Positions 22,689 through 32,608 of a stretch of 64,000 nucleotides of DNA are shown here, one piece after another. The notes below the pieces were generated by a model. That model did not search any database, was not told the DNA's origin, and was given only the letters and a program-made list of their open reading frames with translations. This DNA is from Odontesthes bonariensis (taxonomy: Eukaryota; Chordata; Actinopteri; Atheriniformes; Atherinopsidae), in NCBI RefSeq assembly GCF_027942865.1, contig NC_134514.1, positions 1,058,169-1,122,168 of the forward strand, given 5' to 3'. Numbering within the stretch: the first letter of the stretch is position 1; the number at the start of each line of letters is the position of its first letter. The translations under genes and the position numbers were made by a program.

Positions 22689-23599
22689 TTGAACTCCTCC
22701 ACTTGGGGAAGGATCTCATTCCCAACCCGGAGAGAGCATTCCACCCTTTTCTTTTCCCCAAGTGGAGGAGTTCAAGTATCTCGGGGTCTTGTTCACGAGT
22801 GAGGGACGAATGGAGCAGGAGATTGACAGACGGATTGGTGCGGCGTCTGCAGTGATGCGGGCTCTGCACCGGCCCGTCGTGGTGAAGAAGGAGCTGAGCC
22901 AGAAGGCCAAGCTCTCGATTTACCGGTCAATCTATTTTCCTACCCTCACCTATGGTCACGAGCTGTGGGTAGTGACCGAAAGAACGAGATCGCGAATACA
23001 AGCGGCCGAAATGAGTTTCCTCCGCAGGGTGTCTGGGCTCTCCCTTAGAGATAGGGTGAGAAGCTCGGTCATCCGGGAGAGGCTCGGAGTAGAACCGCTG
23101 CTCCTCCGCATCGAGAGGAGTCAGATGAGGTGGCTCGGGCATCTGGTTAGGATGCCTCCTGGGGCATCTGGTTAGGACGCCTCCTGGGGCATCTGGTTAG
23201 GATGCCTCCTGGGGCATCTGGTTAGGATGCCTCCTGGGGCATCTGGTTAGGATGCCTCCTGGGGCATCTGGTTAGGATGCCTCCTGGGGCATCTGGTTAG
23301 GATGCCTCCTGGGGCATCTGGTTAGGATGCCTTCTGGGGCATCTGGTTAGGATGCCTCCTGGACGCCTCCCCGGTGAGGTGTTCCGGGCCCGTCCCACTG
23401 GGAGGAGGCCCCGGGGAAGACCCAGGACACGTTGGAGAGACTATGTCTCTCGGCTGGCCTGGGAACGCCTCGGGGTCCCCCCAGAAGAGCTGGAGGACAT
23501 GGCCGGGGACAGGGACGTCTGGGTCTCTTTGCTCAAGCTGCTGCCCCCGCGACCCGATCCCCGGACCAGCGGAAGATGATGGATGGATGGATGGATGGA
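22689..23599 (+). mobile_element. Rex3/RTE 3' fragment with 5' inversion and 13-bp target duplication
   Basis: It carries the C-terminal part of the Rex3 protein (VEEFKYLGVLFTSEGRMEQE, then LTYGHELWVVTERTRSRIQ, then GRPRTRWRDYVSRLAWERLG) and an ATGG-type 3' tail. The target repeat TGGTAGCATGTAC lies at 22676-22688 and 23600-23612. The first about 65 bp (22689-22753) are in the opposite orientation and are complementary to the start of the rest, the pattern expected of twin priming. It inserted into the L2 RT. Confidence 0.93.
23140..23362 (+). repeat. 25-bp tandem repeat inside Rex3, about 9 units
   Basis: The unit, built on CATCTGGTTAGGATGCCTCC, is repeated about nine times almost without change. 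It replaces a single RMPPG-coding site in the Rex3 C-terminal domain and destroys the frame. Confidence 0.92.
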
Positions 23600-24732
23600 T
23601 GGTAGCATGTACAATGAGAAGAGGATGGGGCCAAGAATAGATCCTTGAGGAACTCCACAGGAGAGAGGAGCACTGGAAAAGGAAAGGTCACCAACCATAA
23701 CGGAGAAGGTTCTACTGGACAAGTAAGACGTAAACCACTTCAATGCAGAGCTGTGGATGCCAATATAATTACTGAGATGTGACAGGAGGACTGCATGGTC
23801 CACCGTGTCAAAGGCTGCTGTGAGATCAAGCAGCACTAAGACAACAGGGCATCCACAGACAGAGCAATGTGCACCTTTAACAGTGCAGACTCTGCTGTGA
23901 GGAGACCTGAACCCAGATTGGAATTTCTCAAAAACAGAGTTATCCTCAAGAAAGGACTGTAATTGTATAAAAACAACTTTTTCTAAAACCTTAGAAAGAA
24001 AGTACAGATTGGAAACAGGTCTAAAATGTGACAACACTGAGGGGTCAAGATTAGGCTTTTTAAGAAGGGGCCTGACCACAGCCTGTTTAAAGGCAGCTGG
24101 GACAGTTCCTAATCTCAGACAGGAGTCAATAAAAACCAGGAGACTGGGCCCCATAGTTTTAAAAACCACTTTCAAAACTTTGGCAGGGACAATATCCAAT
24201 GGGCAGTTTGTAGGTTTCAGAGATTTCACTACGTCACAGAGAGAAGAGGGAAACCTAATCAAACTGATCGAACGCAGCAGAATGAGATGGGGCAACAGGT
24301 AGATCCTTATTTCTACTCACAATAACATTACTGGTATCTTTTCTAACAGAATCCACTTTTTCAACAAAATGATGAAGAAATTCATCATTTTGAATGTTAA
24401 AGAAAAAGTGGCTATTGATACATCAATCACAGAAGAAGTGCAAGGGTTAACAACAGCGTTAATTGTATCAAATAACACCTTGGGACAATGACTGCTGCTA
24501 GAAATAATATCAGAGAGATACTGAGATTTTGCTTCACGTACGGCTCTCTGATAATCAGCGAAACAGTCCCTTAACATTTCCAGAGACACATACAGTTTGT
24601 CCTTCTTCAATCTGCGTTCGGCCTGCCTGCAACGTTGCCTGATGGCGCGGGTGGTGTCGTTCAACCAGGGGTCAGTTCTTGGCTTGGCAGATTTTTGCCT
24701 AAAAGGGGCAATAGAGTCCAGAACAGTGGACC

Positions 24733-25092
24733 AGTGGACCAGTTCCATACCCTCTGCAGGATCCTGGAGGGTGCATGGGAGTTCGCCCAACCGGTCTACA
24801 TGTGTTTTGTGGACTTGGAGAATGCGTTCGACCGTGTCCCTCGGGGACTCTTGTGGGGGGTGCTCCGGGAGTATGGAGTGCCGGACTCCTTGATATGGGC
24901 TGTTCGGTCTCTGTATGACCGGTGTCAGAGTTTGGTCCGCATTGCCGGCAGTAAGTCGGACATGTTTCCTGTGAGGGTTGGACTCCGTCAGGGCTGCCCT
25001 TTGTCACCGATTCTGTTCATAATCTTTATGGACAGAATTTCTAGGCGCAGCCAGGGCGTTGAGGGGGTCCGGTTTGGCGACCTCAGAATCAC
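24733..25092 (+). mobile_element. Rex3/RTE RT core fragment
   Basis: It codes in plus sense for FHTLCRILEGAWEFAQPVYM, FVDLENAFDRVPRG and GLRQGCPLSPILFIIFMDRI. It is joined on the left to the L2 endonuclease-RT linker near GTGGACCAG and on the right, without spacer, to LTR-element sequence. It has no 3' tail, so it is a rearranged piece rather than a fresh insertion. Confidence 0.8.
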
Positions 25093-25627
25093 AGGAAGTC
25101 TGGCCGCTCGCCAGACCGCCTCCTGCCACTCGAAGCCGGAACTCTGGCCACATGCCAGGCCGTCACTGGCTTCGAGCCCCTCCCTCCCTCAGAGTTTTGG
25201 GTCGTCTTGAGGGGGGGGGGGGTCTCTGTCACACCCACGTGACTTTTCCCATGTTTTAGTTTAGTGTTAGCTTGTTAGCTTCACTCCCTTCACCTGTTTT
25301 CCCCATCAGCTGCACTCATTCACTAACATTCCCAGTCCTCTATTTAGTTTCCAGGTTTCCCCTTTCAGTTTGTCAGATCCTTACCCATATTACCTATGTT
25401 CCCACCCATGTTATCCGTCTTCACCCCTCATGCCTCGCTACGTCATCTTTTGAAGCTAAGTTTTTATTCCATGCCATGTCAAGTGATTTGTTTGTTTTGT
25501 CACAGTTTAGTGTTTTAATCCGGCTCAGCCGCGCCTTTTGTTTAACCATGTTTTGTTTTGTGAAATAAACCCAGTTTTCTTTTTGAAAGTCCCCATCCGT
25601 GTCTTACCTCCCCACCCCACCCTGACA
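25093..25627 (+). mobile_element. Ty3/gypsy-like LTR with short 3' internal stub (fossil)
   Basis: The LTR spans about 25227-25627. It begins TGTCACACCC, ends CACCCTGACA, carries AATAAACCC as a likely poly(A) signal, and is preceded by a G-run polypurine tract (25211-25222). The stub at 25093-25210 is end-of-pol-like sequence. It is broken, with no other coding domains. It is the same family as the minus-strand LTRs in units A and B. Confidence 0.7.
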
Positions 25628-25870
25628 ATGTTTCTGTCGGCCAATCAGACCGGAAATGAAAACCTGGGCTCCACCCCACCCCTCACCTGAAAAGGTTAAA
25701 GAGGTATGAGCAGCTCAACCACCCTCACAGCCTGCATCACACTGATGTTGAATCATCTGACAGTCAGTTGAACACGTGGAGAGTTTGTGGTTTTGAGCTT
25801 TGACAAACTGTTGGAGAGTAATCACAGTGTATCCTCTTTCTGAACAGCGGTAATGACTGGAAAGGTGATC
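25628..25870. promoter_or_regulatory. OR4 5' flank with probable splice acceptor
   Basis: A pyrimidine-rich stretch ending TTTCTGAACAG (about 25838-25848) just before the OR4 start looks like a 3' splice site, fitting the usual OR layout of a 5' non-coding exon and a single coding exon. The upstream exon is not identified. Confidence 0.4.
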
Positions 25871-26809
25871 ATGGTAAACTCCACACAGGTTTCATATTTC
25901 ACCCTCACTGCTTACTTTGACACTGGGCGTTTGAAGCATTTATACTTTCTGGTTGTGCTGACTCTTTATATCCTGATCATCAGCTCTAATGTTCTGCTCA
26001 TCGTGGTTATCAGTGTGAACAGGAGCTTACATGAACCCATGTACATGTTTCTGTGCAGCCTGTTTGTAAATGAGCTGTATGGTAGTTCAGGGCTGTTTCC
26101 ATTCCTGCTGATTCAGATCCTCTCTGACGTTCACACTGTTTCTGCTCCTCTCTGTTTCCTGCAGGTTTTCTGTTTGCACTCGTACGGAGGTGTAGAGTTT
26201 TTCACCCTGGCCATCATGTCTTATGACAGATATCTTGCTATCTGTTATCCTCTGCATTACAACATACGCATGACATCTAATAAGATTGCTGTGCTCACTG
26301 CTGTTTTATGGGTCTACCCTTTCCTTTCTAATGTCTTCCTTGTGTTTGTACTAACTGTCCCTTTACAGCTGTGTGGGAACCTCATCAACAAAGTGTACTG
26401 TGATAACTACTATATCGTAAAACTGGCCTGCTCTGACACCACAGTCAATAACATCTGTGGACTTGTTAAGATGTTTACAGTCATCCTGGGTCTGATTGTT
26501 CTAATCATTTACACTTATATTAGAATCCTGAAAGTGTGTTTTTCTGGGTCCAAACAAACCCGACAGAAGGTTTTCAGTACCTGCACACCACACCTGGCTT
26601 CTCTGCTCAACTTCTCCTTTGGGGCCTTTTTTGAAATTGTGCAGAGTAGGTTTAACTTGAGCAGGTTACCGAACATGCTGCGCATCTTTTTGTCCTTGTA
26701 CTGGCTCACATGTCAGCCGCTTGTCAATCCTGTGCTTTACGGACTGAAAATGTCCAAAATAAGAAACGCATGTAAAGATCTGCTTTTTGGGAGGAAGATC
26801 TACCTCTAA
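25871..26809 (+). CDS. Olfactory receptor OR4
   Basis: This is a 312-residue odorant GPCR counted from the ATG at 25871. An ATG at 25853 would add MTGKVI, but the relatives start M(x)NSTQVSYF, so I take the inner one. It has N3 glycosylation, PMYMFLC at 56-62, IMSYDRYLAICYP near 115-127, KVFSTCTPH near 232-240 (K-V-F in place of K-A-V) and PLVNPVLYG near 282-290. It groups with OR1 and OR2 and has the opposite orientation. The frame is complete. Confidence 0.95.
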   Translation: MVNSTQVSYFTLTAYFDTGRLKHLYFLVVLTLYILIISSNVLLIVVISVNRSLHEPMYMFLCSLFVNELYGSSGLFPFLLIQILSDVHTVSAPLCFLQVFCLHSYGGVEFFTLAIMSYDRYLAICYPLHYNIRMTSNKIAVLTAVLWVYPFLSNVFLVFVLTVPLQLCGNLINKVYCDNYYIVKLACSDTTVNNICGLVKMFTVILGLIVLIIYTYIRILKVCFSGSKQTRQKVFSTCTPHLASLLNFSFGAFFEIVQSRFNLSRLPNMLRIFLSLYWLTCQPLVNPVLYGLKMSKIRNACKDLLFGRKIYL

Positions 26810-27689
26810 TCCAACCGTCATATGAGGTGGAACTGAGATATTATTAGATTAAATGGAACTAAATGTGAGTGCAGAACTATTTGATTTTAATAACAGTCTG
26901 AAGAAAGAGTAAATACTTTTGTTACAGAGCTAGAGATTTTCTTTGTGTCACTGAAAGTAGTCATTCCTTCTGTTCTGTTACCACTGCTTTAAAGTCTAAT
27001 AACTTCACACATACGCTTTGAAATATTTGTATTTCTGAGCTTAAACTGTTGTTTCTTCAAGTCTCTGAACTGAGACGTGTGAGACACCCAGAGGTGGATG
27101 TCCAACGCTGAAACGGGAGATCATTTTCAGAAGGGACCAAAATGTGTCTGTAACTGTATTTAACCATCTGCAGTTTAATTCACTTTAATTATGCAGCATC
27201 AGTTGAAGGCTAAAGGCCATCATAAGGCACCTTATGTCAGGGAACTCCACAATTCAGCAGTTCTGTTGCAAATAAAGTTCAGCTCATAGTAAAAGAAGAG
27301 AGCCCAAATTAAATGATTATACATGAAGAAATCAAGGCAAAGTAAAGGTCCCAAAGACATTTCTGTACCTTCTAGTCTGTACATGTGAAATAAAACTTCT
27401 GTACCCTGAGTGGTAAAATCATTCTTTCATGTCCTGGTAGAGAAATGTTTACAGTGGAAGCAGCTGTCACACACAGTAGGTTTAAATCCACCAGTTAACC
27501 TAACACACTTGTTTAGATGTGTAGAGGGAGGCGTAGCCCCCAGAGAAAACCCTCAGGGTGACGAAACGCGATCTGACCCCAGAAGTGGCTGCAAATTTTA
27601 TTGAAGTCTTAAACAAAAGTTCTCCTGTGATTTCATCATTGAACATTTAACTCAAATCAAGTCTTTACTCAGTCGCTCCACTGATAACA
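26810..27689. other. OR4 3' flank, no gene seen
   Basis: A/T-rich unique-looking sequence. I see no reading frame of interest and no clear repeat. It probably includes the OR4 3' UTR. Confidence 0.45.
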
Positions 27690-27960
27690 AAAAAGGTAAA
27701 TACTAAGCCTACAGTTGGAGAAACGATGAAATTAGACAACTGAAAAGAAATTGGAGGATGGCTGAAAGGAACTGGCAACACGTCATCAAATTGTGCAAAA
27801 ACAACTTAAAACCTACAACGCTGCGGTTAAACAGACAAGGAATACCTACTTTACCAAAGTAATAACCGACAGTAAGAATAACCCAAGATCCTCTTTTCCA
27901 CCATCAACAATTTAATCATGTGAAGACCCCTTCAGGAGCAAAACTGATTTTATTAGATTC
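27690..27960 (+). mobile_element. L2-clade LINE fragment
   Basis: In plus sense the translation gives RQLKRNWRMAERNWQHVIK, then YFTKVITDSKNN-like and LFSTINNLI-like sequence. This is the endonuclease-RT linker of L2-type LINEs, with stops and frame changes. Ends are not sharp. Confidence 0.6.
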
Positions 27961-28019
27961 AGCATTTTATCGGAACAAAAAACAGTTTTTAATGAAACTG
28001 CAGGTCTGTTTTTACCTGA

Positions 28020-28135
28020 GGAAAGCCAGAGACGGCCTGGCGGGTGGCCAGACTTCTGGCGACGTGGCAGAAGTGGCCGATCTGGCATGTGGCCAGAGTT
28101 CCGGCTTAAGCCACCTTAACAATGGCTCCTCGTGA
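28020..28135 (+). mobile_element. LTR-element internal scrap (fossil)
   Basis: The GGCCTGGCGGGTGGCCAGAC region resembles the end-of-pol-like stub before the LTR at 25093-25210. It is a short broken remnant, probably of the same gypsy-like family. Confidence 0.4.
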
Positions 28136-28195
28136 CAAGTTTTTGCACTTTATACAGACTTAACTTTACTGTTGCATTTCTGGCAAAATGCTTAT

Positions 28196-29636
28196 ACTTA
28201 TTGCCCCCCGGCTGTGTGCCTGTACATTGGGGTTTACCCCAGTGGACGAGACGATAGCCTCCCTCCGCCTTAGGATGGGGGGGACGAGTCCTGACTGTTG
28301 TTTGTGCAGCATCGGCGGTTGCTGAGGAAAAAACTCGGGCTTGGGAGGAGTTCGGTGAGGCCATGGAGAACGACTTTCGGACGGCCTCGAAGAGATTCTG
28401 GTCCACCATCCGGCGGCTCAGGGAGTGAAAGCGGTGCACCGTCAACACCGTGTATGGTGAGGGCGGGGCTCTGCTGACCTCAACTAGGGATCGGGTTGCG
28501 GGGGCAGCAGCTTGAGCCCACATTACTGCAGACACCGCACCGATCTGCCTGTCAATCTCCTGCTCCATATGTCCCTCACTCGTGAATAAGAAGGATCTCA
28601 TCCTTGACCCGGAGAGGGCATTCCACCCTTTTCCGGCCATAGGATCATGGTCTCGGATTTGGAGGTGCTGATTCTCATCCCAGCCGCTTCACACTCGGCT
28701 GCGAACCGCTCCAGTGAGGCTGAAGGTCACGGCATGACGACGCCAACAGAACCACATCATCCACAAAAGCCAGAGACCCGATTCTGAGGTCGCCAAAACG
28801 GACCCCCTCAACGCCCTGGCTGCGCCTAGAAATTCTGTCCATAAAAATTATGAACAGAATCGGTGACAAAGGGCAGCCCTGACAGAGTCCAACCCTCACA
28901 GGAAACATGTCTGACTTACTGCAGGCAATACGGACCAAACTCCCCTATCAAGGGGTCCGGGACTCCATACTCCCGGAGCACCCCCCACAGGACTCCCCGA
29001 GGGACACGGTTGAACGCCTTCTCCAAGTCCACAAAACACATGTAGACCGGTTGGGCGAACTCCCATGCACCCTCCAGGATCCTGCGGAGGGTGTAGAGCT
29101 GGTCCACTGTTCCACAGCCAGGACGAAAACCACACTGCACCTCCTGAATCTGAGATTCGATTATCCGGTGGATCCTCCTCTCCAGTACCCCCGAATAGAC
29201 CCTTCCAGGGAGGCTGAGGAGTGGGATCCCCCTATAGTTGGAACACACCCTCCGGTCCCCCTTTTTAAAGAGGGGGACCACCACCCCGATCTGCCAGTCC
29301 AGAGGCACTGCCCCCGATGTCCACGCGATGCTGCAGAGGCGTGTCAACCAAGACAGCCCTACAGCATCCAGAGCCTTTAGGGACTCGGGACGGACCTCAT
29401 CCACCCCCGGGGCCTTGCCAACGAGCAGCTTTTTGACCAACTCGGGAACCTCAGCCCCAGAAATGAGAGGCCCCACGTCCAAGTTCCCCAACTCGGTAGG
29501 ATTGAGGAGGCCCTCGAAGTTTTCCCCCCACCGACTCACAACGTCCCTAGATGAGGTCAGGAGAGCCCCTTCCTCACCATACACGGCGTTGACGGTGCAC
29601 CGCTTTCCCCTCCTGAGCCGGCTCCAGATGTAGAAA
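28196..29636 (-). mobile_element. Rex3/RTE fragments, back-to-back
   Basis: Bases 28196 to about 28485 are in plus sense (endonuclease-RT linker, AEEKTRAWEEFGEAMENDF). At about 28490 they meet a minus-sense copy that runs 28490-29636, with 3'-terminal protein sequence, then RLGCRQGCPLSPILFIIFMD-type RT, then FVDLEKAFNRVPRG, then PELVKKLLVGKAPGVDEVRP at the far end. Internal deletions remove parts of the RT and C-terminal domain. The opposite orientations suggest twin priming or later rearrangement. Confidence 0.8.
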
Positions 29637-29949
29637 TCTCACGAATTCGGGGTCACCATTATGTTGTGGAGAAAAAGGAGTCGAATCCGCGTCGGTCAGT
29701 CTTTCATTGGGGAAGTTTATTTGAACAAGCCGTCACAGCAAATGTGCTTACAGGATGTCCGAAACTCTCCAACGACCTCATTTTGTGACAACCTTTTATA
29801 CGTAGTGGCCAGGCCCAATCTTCTTTGGAGGCGCCTAGCTTTCGCCGTTATCATAAACAAGCTCATTCTAACTATCAACAATATTCATATGAACCGAACA
29901 ACAAAGCACACGATGTAATTAGGCCATGTCATGACATTTCTCTCCCACA
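29637..29949 (-). mobile_element. Single LTR with primer-site stub (fossil), inside Rex3
   Basis: On the minus strand an LTR of about 280 bp (29672-29949) runs from TGTGGGAGAGA to TCTCCACAACA, with a TATA-like ACGTATAAAAGG and AATAAA near its end. It is followed by TGGTGACCCCGA, which looks like a tRNA primer-binding site. No coding part remains. The family is uncertain (BEL/Pao, gypsy or other). It differs from the gypsy-like LTR at 25227. It interrupts Rex3 sequence, so it is younger than that Rex3 copy. Confidence 0.6.
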
Positions 29950-30514
29950 CCGGATGGTGGACCAGAAACTCTTCGAGGCCGTCCGAAAGTCGTTCTCCAT
30001 GGCCTCACCAAACTCCTCCCAAACCCGAGTTTTTTCCTCAGCAACCGCCGAGGCCTCTTTCCGTTTGGCCTGTCGGTACCCATAAGCACAAACAACAATG
30101 AGGACTTGTCCCCCCACCCTAAGGCGGAGGGAGGCTACCCTCTCGTCCACCCGGGTAAACCCCAATGTACAGGCTCACAGCCGGGGGGCAATAAGTATGC
30201 CCACACCTGCTCTGTGCCTCTCACCACGGGCAACTCCAGAGTGGAAGAGTCCAACCCCTCTCGAGGAGGCTGGTTCAGGAGCCCAAGCCATGCGTCGAGG
30301 TGAGTCCGACTATATCTAGCCGGAACCGCTCAGCCTCGCGCACCAGCTCAGGCTCCTTTCCCAACAGAGAGGTGACGTTCCACGTCCCAAGAGCCAGCTT
30401 CAGTAGTTGAGGATCAGACCGTCAAGGTCTCCGCCTTCGGCTGCCACCCAGCTCACACTGCACCCGACCCCCATGGCCCCTCCCACGGGTGGTGAGCCCG
30501 TCGGAAGGAGAAGA
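29950..30514 (-). mobile_element. Rex3/RTE endonuclease-linker fragment
   Basis: It continues the minus-sense Rex3 beyond the LTR insertion: AEEKTRVWEEFGEAMENDFR, then the GLLTPGWTRG-like endonuclease end, then a piece (30270-30510) matching bases 1-240 of the window. The middle of the endonuclease is missing. Confidence 0.75.
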
Positions 30515-30517
30515 GAA

Positions 30518-30695
30518 ATAGATGAGGTAAAGATAAGTAGGAATGGGATTCAAACCCTGGTTCTGGTAGGGGGTAGAAATAGAAGAGGTAAAGATAAGTA
30601 GGAATGGGATTCAAACCCAGGTTCAGGTAGGGGGTAGAAATAGAAGAGTTAAAGATAAGTAGGAATGGGATTCAAACCCCGGTTCAGGTAGGGTG
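30518..30695 (-). repeat. About 57-bp tandem repeat at the 3' end of the RLE element
   Basis: Three near-copies contain AAAGATAAGTAGGAATGGGA, TTCAAACCC and GGTAGGGGGTAGAAATAGAA. Shorter versions occur in reverse at 41375-41465 and 50875-50936. The position suggests a 3'-UTR repeat used for priming, but that is inference. Confidence 0.75.
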
Positions 30696-30918
30696 TAATG
30701 AAAGTATAGAGGGTGCCAGAGATGGAGGCAGGACAAGACACACGAGCAGATTCAGCAGACAAACTCACCTAAGCAGTCCTACAGTCACTAAAAATACCAG
30801 CAAAAACAAAGCCATACAGGCCCACTCACCTAAAATGGCCGCCTGGTTACACATGGGCCACACCCTCCACTTAAATATCTTGAATTTCTTCTTTGCTTCT
30901 TCCAAGAGTCTGTTTACC

Positions 30919-31419
30919 CTAAGTGCTCCCCCTGCTGGGCCCCCAGCTGCTATTGCTTCTTCTAATCCAAATCCACTGACTGGACTTTACTGCCTCATCT
31001 GACACTTCCTTCACTATTTTCCTCACACTCTGTCCACTTACACCCAGCTCCCTCAACAATGAGACAACAGACTTTGCAACAAATCCTCTACATCCTACTT
31101 CCACTGGACAGATTCTAACCTTCCATCCTCGCTGCTCTGCTTCTGCCCCCAACTCCACATATCTAAGCTTTTTCCTTTCATATGCTTCTGCTACTGATTC
31201 CTCCCAAGGAACAGTCAGCTCTATGAAACAGACTCTCATTCTACTCCTAGACCACAAGACTATATCAGGCCTTAAATTTGTAGAGGCTATCTCCTGGGGA
31301 ACAACAAGCTTATCTCCTAAATCTACCTGCATCTCCCAATCACAAGCATCCTCCAAGCTGCCGTGCCTCCTAATCGTCTTATTAACTTTCTCCCCCTCTT
31401 GAACAAACTGAATTGCCAC
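30919..31419 (-). pseudogene. RLE-type C-terminal nuclease domain, left copy
   Basis: This 166-codon open stretch contains EDACDWEMQVDLGDKLVVP, LRPDIVLWSRSRMRVCFIEL, TVPWEESVAEAYERKKLRY and CPVEVGCRGFVAKSVVSLL. The PD...(D/E)-x-T pattern followed by E...K...Y fits the restriction-like endonuclease of R2/R4-type LINEs. It is detached from its RT and therefore not a working gene. The plus-strand twin is at 40280-40774. Confidence 0.65.
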
Positions 31420-31436
31420 TCTCTTCGCCTAAAGGG

Positions 31437-32214
31437 CCCAGTATAGTTGCCGTGATGGCTCTCACGAACGGTGTTGATGATGTCACAGTGTCGTGCCAGC
31501 CATACATAGCGCCAATCTTCTCCGTCACAGAGGTGTCGCTGCTACGTGAAGGATACCGCTAACTACACTGCAACGACGATAGTTGAGAAGAAAACAATGC
31601 CCCTGCAGCGCTGCCATCAGTGATGCTTCTGCTTAGAACCTTACCTAAAACAAATAAAAAAATAAATAGTAATAAAAAATAAATAAAAATAAAAAACAAT
31701 TAAAAATAATTTAAAAAAAGAACCTTACCGGCGAAAAGGTGACGAAAGAGAAAGATTATTTTTCATAATAGCTGATGAGCCTGCAGAAGTTGAAATTTCA
31801 ATAGGTGTTTTCTATAGTCTGATACAGTCCTTAGAATATTGTTATAGGACTTTAAGTGTATTGTGTTACCTTTTGTTTGTTTGTTTGTTATGATATAGTG
31901 TGCTTCAATGGACACACTTTGGAATTATCGTTACCTTTCAGGATGCAACAATAATAATAACAGATGGTTTTATATAGCGCTGATACTCAACGCTGCTTCC
32001 AGTGAATGAAACAACAGCAAATTCTTAACAACATCATTTATTTACAAATAATAGCACAAAGTATTTTACATGACAACCGGCAGCCGCGTGCCTGTTTTCG
32101 AGTTGGTCCGTCCGGTTTGTCGTTTTACGTGCGCGCCAAGTTTCAAATTTTGACTGGTGCCCGACTACGCGCCACGCCGCCTTTTCATGGCGCGCACCAG
32201 GCAGAAATACGTCA
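31437..32214 (-). repeat. 0.78-kb segment inserted in the RLE element, left copy
   Basis: This segment separates the zinc-knuckle part from the nuclease part and is present in reverse in the right copy (39484-40268). It holds CATATAAAACCATCTG, a T-rich run and GGTAAGGTTC motifs. I see no terminal repeats. Because both copies share it, it predates their separation. Confidence 0.6.
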
Positions 32215-32608
32215 TCTTGATGTCACGCGCCATGAGCGACGCGTCAACCATAAAACAAGCTTTAGACCCTCCTAAGTTTACCTGCCTTCGTTTATCTTCA
32301 ATACCTGCAGCTAAGCTTCTTAATACTTGGTCATGTCGCCATGTATACTGGCCTTGTGACAGACTAACCTTACAACCTGACAAAATATGCCTTAGAGTTG
32401 CAGTACCTGAACATAACGAACATAACGGGTCTCCATTTACCCAGAGTTTTAGGTTCTGGCAATACATCACATGTTGCCCCTATCAAAAATCTAATACTCC
32501 TTTCCTCCATACTCCACAGTTCTTTCCAACTAAGCTTTTTCTTCTCTACACCTTCCCAATTCACCCAGCGTCCCTGCTTAGCCTGAGCCACTGCCTTTGC
32601 ACCCCTTA

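Larger units (their letters stand above)
21637..24732 (-). mobile_element. L2-clade LINE, split by a Rex3 insertion
   Basis: From the right, the minus strand gives the endonuclease-RT linker (PRTDPWLNDTTRAIRQRCR, about 24720-24600), then RT motifs FRPVSNLYFLSKVLEK, LLDLTAAFDTVDHAVLL and CGVPQGSILGPILFSLYMLP, then after the insertion FHCYADDLHIYLPL (about 22640). A C-terminal APRLWNKPPVQL motif (about 21915) and a 3' tail near 21640 complete it. Several frame changes exist, so it is inactive. The insertion splits the RT exactly after LYMLPL. Confidence 0.85.
30515..32608 (-). mobile_element. RLE-type non-LTR retrotransposon, left copy (minus strand)
   Basis: From the right the minus strand reads GVEKKKLSWKELWSMEERSI, then a CxxC...H...C knuckle (LCSLCSGTATLRHILSGC, about 32420), then the QYTWRHDQVLRSLAAGIEDK stretch. 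A 0.78-kb inserted segment follows, then a PD-(D/E)xK-like nuclease (30919-31419), and a 3' end with three copies of a roughly 57-bp unit (30518-30695). A zinc knuckle before a restriction-like nuclease is the hallmark of R2/R4/Hero/NeSL-type elements. RT and N-terminus are absent. A frame change lies near 32455. The clade is my inference. Confidence 0.65.

Noticed and set aside
30518-30695. GGATTCAAACCC in the RLE tail as a tRNA B box, suggesting a tRNA-derived SINE
   Set aside because: No A box at the right distance and no tRNA-like fold seen. The motif is part of a 57-bp tandem unit at a LINE 3' end.
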